Shown: one piece after another, positions 59,701 through 64,000 of the stretch
Layout of the letters: each line of letters opens with the position of its first letter
How positions within the stretch are numbered: position 1 is the stretch's first letter
Assembly (NCBI RefSeq): GCF_001043005.1
Contig: NZ_JYKZ01000007.1
Coordinates: 62,001 to 126,000, forward strand
Length of the DNA stretch: 64,000 nucleotides
Direction: 5' to 3'
Source: Pseudomonas psychrophila
Lineage (GTDB): Bacteria > Pseudomonadota > Gammaproteobacteria > Pseudomonadales > Pseudomonadaceae
Notes under the pieces: generated by a model
The model's input: the letters and a program-made list of their open reading frames with translations, nothing else
Databases searched by the model: none
Told to the model about the DNA's origin: nothing
Translations under genes and position numbers: made by a program

Positions 59701-60178
59701 TGCCGAAGGTGTACGCGGCCACTACAACTCCAAGTCACAGTATGTCAGCGCCATGGCCGGCATCGGCTATGTCTTCAACCTTGATGATCAGCAATCTGTT
59801 GATGTTTACAGCCGTTACAGTTGGAGCCACATCAACGCTGACAAGGTCACGGTGGGCAATGACAAACTCAGTTTTGACCGCGACAACAGCTCGCGCTTGC
59901 GTGCTGGTACCCGCTACACCTACGCAGTCACACAACACATTGCGCCCTATGCAGGTCTCGCCTACGAGCATGAGTTCGAAGGTAAGGTCTCCGGCAAGGT
60001 CTACGACATGTCGATTAAAGGAGCCGATCTGGGCGGCAGTACCGGGATCTTGGAAGTTGGTGTCTCGACCACCCCGATCGCTTCAGTCAGTGCCATAAAA
60101 CTCGATGTGGGCGTGCAAGGTTTCTTTGGCGAGCGTAAAGGTGCGACGGGCTCGATTAATCTCTCTTACGAGTATTGA
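56741..60178 (+). CDS. Glycine-rich repeat autotransporter
   Basis: 1145 residues. Signal peptide (1-24, ends NVWA). Passenger with Gly/Ser/Ala-rich sequence, containing six near-identical repeats of 67-73 residues built on GGSIFGGLSQGGAGG and SAGGSGGAISDITMTLSNITLNG. A linker (DSKSDTTPLPPSPAGRLNPKSESFLQGRA) precedes the C-terminal beta-barrel (about 880-1145), which closes with GSINLSYEY, the aromatic end of type Va autotransporters. Likely a surface adhesin or biofilm protein. GGGAT is 10 bases before the ATG. Confidence 0.88.
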   Translation: MDLRLTPLALAICASLMYSANVWAAGGAAGANGDITTSPNEFNSGAPGTSGALANGGNGADFLNQNTLDLTQDLGSVSDGSDGQDATNAQGGGGNGGAGGGSAFGAFSQGGAGGTSTTDSNGGNGGDIAGKTISQSNAVNISLAGTDAGNGGSGGADNGGGLSGGGGGQGGAGGGSIFGGLSQGGAGGFSDDATNPSAVSFSAGGSGGAISDMTMTLSNITLNGALGGNGGSGGNSDGASGSGGVGGGSIFAGLSQGGAGGLSFSTTTALSSSAGGFGGAISGITMTLSDITLNGARGGAGGNADYNFGASGNGGAGGGSIFGGLSQGGAGGFSDSNSNSDSSSAGGSGGTISDITMTLSNVTLNGALGGNAGNSSGSASGIGGAGGGSIFGGLSQGGAGGSTYSFFNTSSAGGSGGAISDISMTLSNITLNGVLGGNGGVGGVGAGGSGGAGGGSIFGGLSQGGAGGYSISSSNLNSSSAGGSGGAISDITMTLSNITLNGARGGNVGVGGIGATGSGGSGGGSIFGGLSQGGAGGYSISSFDASTDGGNGGNGGAVSGNTLLLSDVRLIGAPGGTGQTGSDGINGGSILGGYSAGGAAGEVFFIGPASQTSAIGGAGGDSSSNTIKLGGVSSLTGDIYGGYSQGGRANGASAGVTGAGGNAENNHVTLTGTELSIAGAVYGGYSADGDGTLQPNRAFSGNTLTLNGYRGSVKGIYNFEQYNWLLPKDVVNQDTLIKITGSDKVDLNNTQHTVAMVSDGNRLNEGDKVILIDKAQGTSSPASVQVEQGHFIIYDAQLGIENDAFVLNIDSKSDTTPLPPSPAGRLNPKSESFLQGRAAALAFTNQGTDMIRESISSCVTDMFFITDGGTNRYDTGSHIRIRDFKMALGLRKCFELQNTSQVVFGAFIDHGQGNYDSYNSFAGYGDVRGSGDLRYTGAGLLFHMDVAGTSINKNAKPVAGIKEGVYLDAVMRAGRVKTDFSSNDLIDAEGVRGHYNSKSQYVSAMAGIGYVFNLDDQQSVDVYSRYSWSHINADKVTVGNDKLSFDRDNSSRLRAGTRYTYAVTQHIAPYAGLAYEHEFEGKVSGKVYDMSIKGADLGGSTGILEVGVSTTPIASVSAIKLDVGVQGFFGERKGATGSINLSYEY
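57254..58380 (+). repeat. Tandem 201-219-bp repeats in the autotransporter gene
   Basis: The 'GGxTCGATCTT' core of the GGSIFGGLSQGG repeat begins at about 57263, 57482, 57695, 57902, 58103 and 58310. Distances are 219, 213, 207, 201 and 207 bases, all multiples of three. Each unit has a conserved half and a short variable stretch after SQGGAGG. A hairpin, CCTCCT-CCGC-AGGAGG, recurs at 57552, 57765, 57966 and 58173. Repeat number could vary by recombination. Confidence 0.8.
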
Positions 60179-60313
60179 TCACTGGCCTGACGCCCTCTCC
60201 TGCCTTGGACCTGGGTTGATCTTGCATCAATCCAAATGGTCAGTAGTACTACAGCTTCCCCCTCTTAACACCGCAGAAGACTGCTGTAGCCACTCGGCGT
60301 GCCGAATAAACTA

Positions 60314-60345
60314 CTGCAATGGCTACCACCTGATAGCCATTGCAG
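60314..60345 (-). terminator. Terminator of csbD
   Basis: 12-base arms CTGCAATGGCTA/TAGCCATTGCAG around an 8-base loop. On the minus strand it follows the csbD stop by about 20 bases and is followed by TAGTTTATT. It may also serve the end of the autotransporter transcript. Confidence 0.7.
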
Positions 60346-60367
60346 GGAAGGTAAAAAAGGCCTGGAG

Positions 60368-60547
60368 CTACTTCTTGTCAACGGCGTCTTTGACCTTGCC
60401 AACCACTTGCTGGGCTTCACCTTTCTTTTCCTGGATCTTCCCTTCGACCTGCAGCTTGTCACTTCCTGTGGCCTTGCCCACACCTTGCTTCACATTACCG
60501 ATTGCTTCGTTGGCCAGGCCTTTGATTTTGTCTGAAGTACCACTCAT
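60368..60547 (-). CDS. CsbD-family stress protein
   Basis: A 59-residue hydrophilic protein: MSGTSDKIKGLANEAIGNV, KQGVGKATGSDKLQVEGK, IQEKKGEAQQVVGKVKDAV. Repeated 'K-G-x-x-x-x-x-G-x-x-K' helices identify the CsbD family, small general-stress proteins often induced in stationary phase. GGGAG is 7 bases before the ATG. Its frame is covered on the other strand by a longer but non-coding frame. Single gene with terminator. Confidence 0.87.
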   Translation of the reverse strand: MSGTSDKIKGLANEAIGNVKQGVGKATGSDKLQVEGKIQEKKGEAQQVVGKVKDAVDKK

Positions 60548-60744
60548 GGCTTTTCTCCCGGTTTGAAATAGGTGTCCAGTCTGGACATAAAAATTGACTG
60601 ATGGTGATGAGTTGGAGTTCCACTTTTATGACAACCACTCGTCAGTGGCGCACCACAAAAACCATCAGATCGGCTTCGAGTCAGCAGACTAACCCTCTGA
60701 ACATGCCACCTAACCCCTGTGCGTCTTGCTAAATCCCGAGCACA

Positions 60745-60777
60745 AAAAAACCGGTTAATCCCGAGGGTTAGACCGGC
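60745..60777 (-). terminator. Terminator next to a tRNA-like remnant
   Basis: Minus-strand sequence GCCGGTCTAACC, a short loop, then GGGATTAACCGG runs into TTTTTTTG. It lies 20-40 bases after a tRNA 3' end-like sequence, in the place where a tRNA terminator belongs. Confidence 0.65.
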
Positions 60778-60795
60778 TGTTTGGGTGTTACGCAG

Positions 60796-60825
60796 TGTAG
60801 GGCGCATGGGATTCGAACCTGCGAG
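60796..60825 (-). pseudogene. tRNA 3'-end-like remnant (T arm and acceptor end)
   Basis: Minus-strand text CTCGCAGGTTCGAATCCC has a perfect T-loop and its flanks and is followed by ATGCGCCCTACA, which looks like a decayed acceptor end (ACA in place of ACCA). The T-stem does not pair well and no D-arm or anticodon arm can be found upstream. It is probably a scar of a tRNA gene or an att site. Confidence 0.4.
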
Positions 60826-60916
60826 CAACGGGTGACCAACATAAGCACCGCTTCTGCAAAATCGTGTGAGTGAGGGGCAGCACCCTTACCGAAACGTCCC
60901 CGGGCCATAAACCGCG

Positions 60917-61864
60917 CTACGGTACAGATGATGCTGAACTGGAGCTTGCGCCGGTTAGTTCATCGATCAACAAAACCATAGGTGCTGTGTACTCCACATC
61001 CGCCCGGGTGACAATTTCATAGGGCTCGCTAGTCGATTGAATGGTCAGCGCCAGTTTGACCAACATACCGTGATCCAGAGCCATCTGAGCGACATCGTTA
61101 GGCATAACGGCAACCAAGTCAGGGTCTTTCAGCAACAGTGACAAAGTCGTAAAAGTCGAAGAGGTTTCGATTGCGTAGAGCGGAAAACTTAATCCCAATT
61201 GGCGAAATTCACGCTCTAACGTCAGGCGCATGGGCATATTGACCGGGAATACTACCCAGCGACTGTCCATCAGGTCAGCGAGCTGCAGCGATGCCACGCT
61301 TGCCAGTCGATGCCCCGGGTTAGCCACCACTACCAGTGGCTCCTGTGCGCGGAAGCGGGTTTGATACGCGGTCGGACGTGTGCTTACGCTGATTCGACAG
61401 ATCGCTACATCCAGCCGCCCCTGGTCCAACAAGCTCAACAATCGCGAACTGGTGTCCTCAACTATGGCAATCGACAGCTCCGGCTGTTTCTCGCGCAGGC
61501 GCGCCAGGCTATCAACCAGCGCCGGTACGGCGCCCATGATGGTACCTACCGTCAGGCGTCCACCGTGTCCTTTCAGAATGCCGACCATTTCTTCACGAAG
61601 ATGCTCGAGGTCGGTGTGTATCAAGCGGGCATAACGAATCACACAGCGGCCAAGGTCGTTGGCTTCCAGGCCCTTGCTCGTGCGCTCGAAGAGGCTTGAA
61701 CCGAAGATTGTTTCGATTTCCTGCAATGCCTTGGTTGCGCCCGGTTGAGACAACGCCATGATCTCGGAAGCCTTGCGCACCGAGCCATGCTCGTCGAGGG
61801 CAATCAATAAGCGCAGTTGCTTGAGCCGCAGGCGAGAAACGATGGATGAGAAGGACGGAAGCAT
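60917..61864 (-). CDS. LysR-family regulator of the araD1/MFS genes (GbpR-like)
   Basis: 315 residues, with helix-turn-helix RLLIALDEHGSVRKASEIMALSQPGATKALQEIETIFGSSLFERT and a substrate-binding domain. The 'LSQPGATKALQEIE' type is common in GbpR/sugar-acid regulators. It is divergent from a GguC/AraD1-like gene and an MFS transporter, hence likely controls sugar-acid uptake and breakdown. The C-terminus is Ser-rich (TGASSSSASSVP). Confidence 0.9.
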   Translation of the reverse strand: MLPSFSSIVSRLRLKQLRLLIALDEHGSVRKASEIMALSQPGATKALQEIETIFGSSLFERTSKGLEANDLGRCVIRYARLIHTDLEHLREEMVGILKGHGGRLTVGTIMGAVPALVDSLARLREKQPELSIAIVEDTSSRLLSLLDQGRLDVAICRISVSTRPTAYQTRFRAQEPLVVVANPGHRLASVASLQLADLMDSRWVVFPVNMPMRLTLEREFRQLGLSFPLYAIETSSTFTTLSLLLKDPDLVAVMPNDVAQMALDHGMLVKLALTIQSTSEPYEIVTRADVEYTAPMVLLIDELTGASSSSASSVP

Positions 61865-61878
61865 GGGTATACCTGAAA

Positions 61879-61948
61879 GTTATCGCTTGGGTCGTAACTC
61901 TCATTAGGCAGCAACAGCCTGGAAATTTAAAGTGGCCCCAACGATAAC
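61879..61948. promoter_or_regulatory. Mirrored operator half-sites
   Basis: GTTATCGCTTGGG at 61879-61891 and CCCCAACGATAAC at 61936-61948 are inverted copies of each other at 11 of 13 positions, 44 bases apart, one on each side of the shared LysR/araD1 promoter region. Good candidate sites for the divergent LysR protein, with loop formation between them. Confidence 0.5.
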
Positions 61949-61967
61949 AACAAGCCGAGACCCCACC

Positions 61968-62966
61968 ATGCGTTTAATCCAATTTGAAGACTCTACAGGC
62001 CAGCGACGTGTAGGCGTAGTTGAGGGCGACTCGATTCAACAGGTCAATGGTATATCCAGTACACGTGCCCTCGCCCTCGCGGCCATTGCCAATGGACGCA
62101 GCTTGCTGCAAGAAGTAAAGGCCATGGGCACCGCACTCGGCCCCGAGGGTTATACCGGGCTTTTGGAGTCTGGCCGAGTGCTTGCGCCACTCGACCATGA
62201 AGACCCGGCCCACTGCCTCATCAGCGGTACTGGCTTGACCCACCTGGGCAGCGCTTCGACTCGCGACAAGATGCACCAGAAAAATGTCGACGATCAGGCC
62301 ACGCTAACCGACACCGCTCGGATGTTCCAGTGGGGTATCGACGGCGGCCGTCCCGCCGCGGGCAAGGTGGGAGCTCAGCCTGAGTGGTTCTACAAGGGCG
62401 ACGGTTCGATTGTGGTACGGCCGAACCAGGCTTTCCAGTCCCCGGACTTTGCGGAAGATGCCGGTGAAGAACCAGAGCTGACTGGCCTCTACGTAATTGG
62501 CGAAGACGGCAAGCCATACCGCGTTGGCTTCGCCCTGGGCAACGAATTCTCAGACCATGTCATGGAACGTCGCAATTACCTGTATCTGGCACATTCCAAA
62601 CTGCGTAACTGCTCCTATGGGCCCGAGCTTCGCGTCGGTGTACTGCCCCGGCACCTGGCCGGCACCAGCCGGATTTGGCGCGACGGCCAGGTACTCTGGG
62701 AAAAAGAGTTCCTAAGTGGCGAAGACAATATGTGCCACAGCCTGGAGAACCTTGAGTACCACCACTTCAAGTACACCCAGTTCTTGCGCCCTGGGGATGT
62801 GCATGTGCACTTCTTCGGCACTGCCACCCTCTCGGTCGCAGACAATATCAAGACTCAACCGGGCGATCGTTTCGAAGTCAGCATGAGCGAGTTTGGAGCA
62901 CCGCTGTGCAACACCATCGAAGTTGCCGCCGCAGCGTTCAGCATCGGAGAAATTAAATCGCTGTGA
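61968..62966 (+). CDS. AraD1/GguC-family protein (FAH-fold)
   Basis: 332 residues with a fumarylacetoacetate-hydrolase fold. The middle (WGIDGGRPAAGKVGAQPEWFYKGDGSIVVRPNQAF) and the acidic metal site region (GLYVIGEDGKPYRVGFALGNEFSDHVMERRNYLYLAHSKLR, described in parts) fit the AraD1/GguC family linked to breakdown of arabinonate-type acids. The start at ATG 61968 follows CCGAGA; a longer frame is rejected. It precedes an MFS transporter. Exact substrate unknown. Confidence 0.8.
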   Translation: MRLIQFEDSTGQRRVGVVEGDSIQQVNGISSTRALALAAIANGRSLLQEVKAMGTALGPEGYTGLLESGRVLAPLDHEDPAHCLISGTGLTHLGSASTRDKMHQKNVDDQATLTDTARMFQWGIDGGRPAAGKVGAQPEWFYKGDGSIVVRPNQAFQSPDFAEDAGEEPELTGLYVIGEDGKPYRVGFALGNEFSDHVMERRNYLYLAHSKLRNCSYGPELRVGVLPRHLAGTSRIWRDGQVLWEKEFLSGEDNMCHSLENLEYHHFKYTQFLRPGDVHVHFFGTATLSVADNIKTQPGDRFEVSMSEFGAPLCNTIEVAAAAFSIGEIKSL

Positions 62967-63029
62967 CGGATCAGGCCCTTAACCGGGCCGTTAGGAAAGG
63001 ATGCATTTCATAATAAACATAAGAGTGAG

Positions 63030-64000
63030 ATGAACATGACCACTGGCAATGTACAGGTCGTCACGGCTACTGCATCGACTGGCGCCGAAAACGCCCGTCC
63101 AACCACTGTGCGTTGGAGGATTTTCCTGCTTCTGCTACTGCTATCGGCCATCAATTACATCGACCGGGCTTCGCTGTCAGTTGCACTGCCACTGATTTCT
63201 GCTGATTTCAACATGACGCCGGCACTGGAAGGTTTGATGCTGAGTGCGTTCTTCTGGTCTTACGCGCTGATGCAGATCCCTGGCGGCATGCTGCTCGACC
63301 GTTTTCAGACCCGCAACATCGTTGGCATTGCCACCGTTGGCTGGGGGCTCTTTCAGGCCTTGGCCGGCGGCGCGCACAACTGGATCACTTTGCTCATTAC
63401 ACGGATCGGCCTGGGTGTTGCAGAGTCGCCGATCATGCCGGCCGGAGCCAAGCTCAACGGTGCCTGGCTTACGCCCAATGAACGCGGTCGCGGCGCAACG
63501 CTCGTCGATGGCGGCGCCCCTCTGGGGACTGCACTGGGGGCCATCCTCATCGCAGGCTTGATCACCTGGTTTGACTCCTGGCGTATCGCATTCGTAATCG
63601 CGGGTGTTGGCACCATGGTCGTAGGCATCTGGGCTTGGTGGTACATCAGGAACCATCCAAGCGAACATCCTAAAGTGAATGCTGCAGAGCTGGCTTACAT
63701 CACTGATGCCAATGAAGCCGCCAGGAAAGCCACGGGTGGGCGTAAGGCGATCCTCAAGGAACTGCTCAAGAGCCGTTCGGTACTGGCAATGTTCGCGGGC
63801 TACGCTTGCTACAACAGCGTGTTCTACGGCCTGCTGACCTGGATGCCGAGCTACTTGCACAAAGCCCACAACCTGGACATCAAGGCCATGGGCGGCGCTA
63901 CCTTCCTGATCTTTATGTGTGGGTTCATTGGTGAGCTGTTTGGCGGCTGGCTGTCCGATAAATGGAAGGCTGCAGGCGGTCAACCCAACACTGTCATGCG
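63030..64000 (+). CDS. MFS sugar-acid transporter (partial, runs off the window)
   Basis: Inner-membrane permease of the anion:cation symporter (glucarate/galactonate) type, cut at the window end after about 323 residues. Helices begin at VRWRIFLLLLLLSAINYIDRASL, with the LSAFFWSYALMQIPGGMLLDRF segment, then GVAESPIMPAGAKLNGAWL. 'NYIDRASLS' and the 'P-G-G-x-L-x-D-R' loop are family marks. Starts ATG at 63030 or the in-frame ATG at 63036 are both possible. Downstream of araD1, likely co-transcribed, so it should import the same sugar acid. Confidence 0.88.
   Translation, partial: MNMTTGNVQVVTATASTGAENARPTTVRWRIFLLLLLLSAINYIDRASLSVALPLISADFNMTPALEGLMLSAFFWSYALMQIPGGMLLDRFQTRNIVGIATVGWGLFQALAGGAHNWITLLITRIGLGVAESPIMPAGAKLNGAWLTPNERGRGATLVDGGAPLGTALGAILIAGLITWFDSWRIAFVIAGVGTMVVGIWAWWYIRNHPSEHPKVNAAELAYITDANEAARKATGGRKAILKELLKSRSVLAMFAGYACYNSVFYGLLTWMPSYLHKAHNLDIKAMGGATFLIFMCGFIGELFGGWLSDKWKAAGGQPNTVM

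Noticed and set aside
60780..60910. A complete tRNA gene
   Set aside because: Only the T arm and a damaged acceptor end exist; no D arm or anticodon arm, and the T stem pairs poorly.

Overview
The window reads as a chromosomal segment of a Pseudomonas species, probably from the P. fluorescens/P. putida part of the genus. The basis is protein sequence and gene content: modABC, a class-typical galU, a type-II (pEtN-type) cellulose operon, membrane PQQ glucose dehydrogenase and REP-like palindromes carrying the GTGGGAGC core. There is no rRNA gene, no intact tRNA gene and no CRISPR array.

Layout. 1-6.8 kb: the tail of a Wzz-like membrane protein, the molybdate transporter modABC with a clear ModE-type operator, alkB, several small conserved proteins, and a thiosulfate dehydrogenase pair (tsdB-tsdA) behind a perfect 10-bp inverted repeat. 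7.0-9.4 kb: galU (UDP-glucose synthesis) and gor. 9.5-23.4 kb: a nine-gene overlapping operon on the minus strand, bcsE-F-G-R-Q-A-B-Z-C, for c-di-GMP-controlled cellulose and its phosphoethanolamine decoration, with a FleQ-box-like site upstream; galU just beyond it makes the substrate. 23.9-32.7 kb: YdcH-like and ABM proteins, an acyl-CoA dehydrogenase/acyl-CoA ligase pair divergent from a PAS histidine kinase/FixJ-type regulator pair, and a MocR regulator divergent from a LysE exporter. 32.8-43.9 kb: an orphan tyrosine recombinase, a polyamine-type binding protein with an FAD amine oxidase under a divergent LysR regulator, a TerC-CBS protein, gcd, an isochorismatase-like hydrolase, a cupin and a GNAT enzyme.

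44-54 kb is accessory DNA: long stretches without genes, an overlapping pair encoding a coiled-coil membrane protein and a YaaW-family protein, a small PD-(D/E)XK nuclease-like protein, and a 1274-residue protein of unknown family that ends in a PD-(D/E)XK domain. Decayed fragments (an IS66 transposase piece, a LysR C-terminus) lie next to it. This is the best place in the window for an undescribed system, probably defence-related, but that function is inference.

54-64 kb: a LysR regulator divergent from a tautomerase/ABM/nitroreductase operon, a truncated EamA-like stub, a glycine-rich repeat autotransporter with six long tandem repeats, csbD, a tRNA-like scar, and a LysR regulator divergent from araD1 and an MFS sugar-acid transporter that runs off the window end.

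Start codons were reassigned from the longest possible reading frame where the ribosome binding site or operon overlap argued for it. All family names come from reading the sequence; no database search was run.
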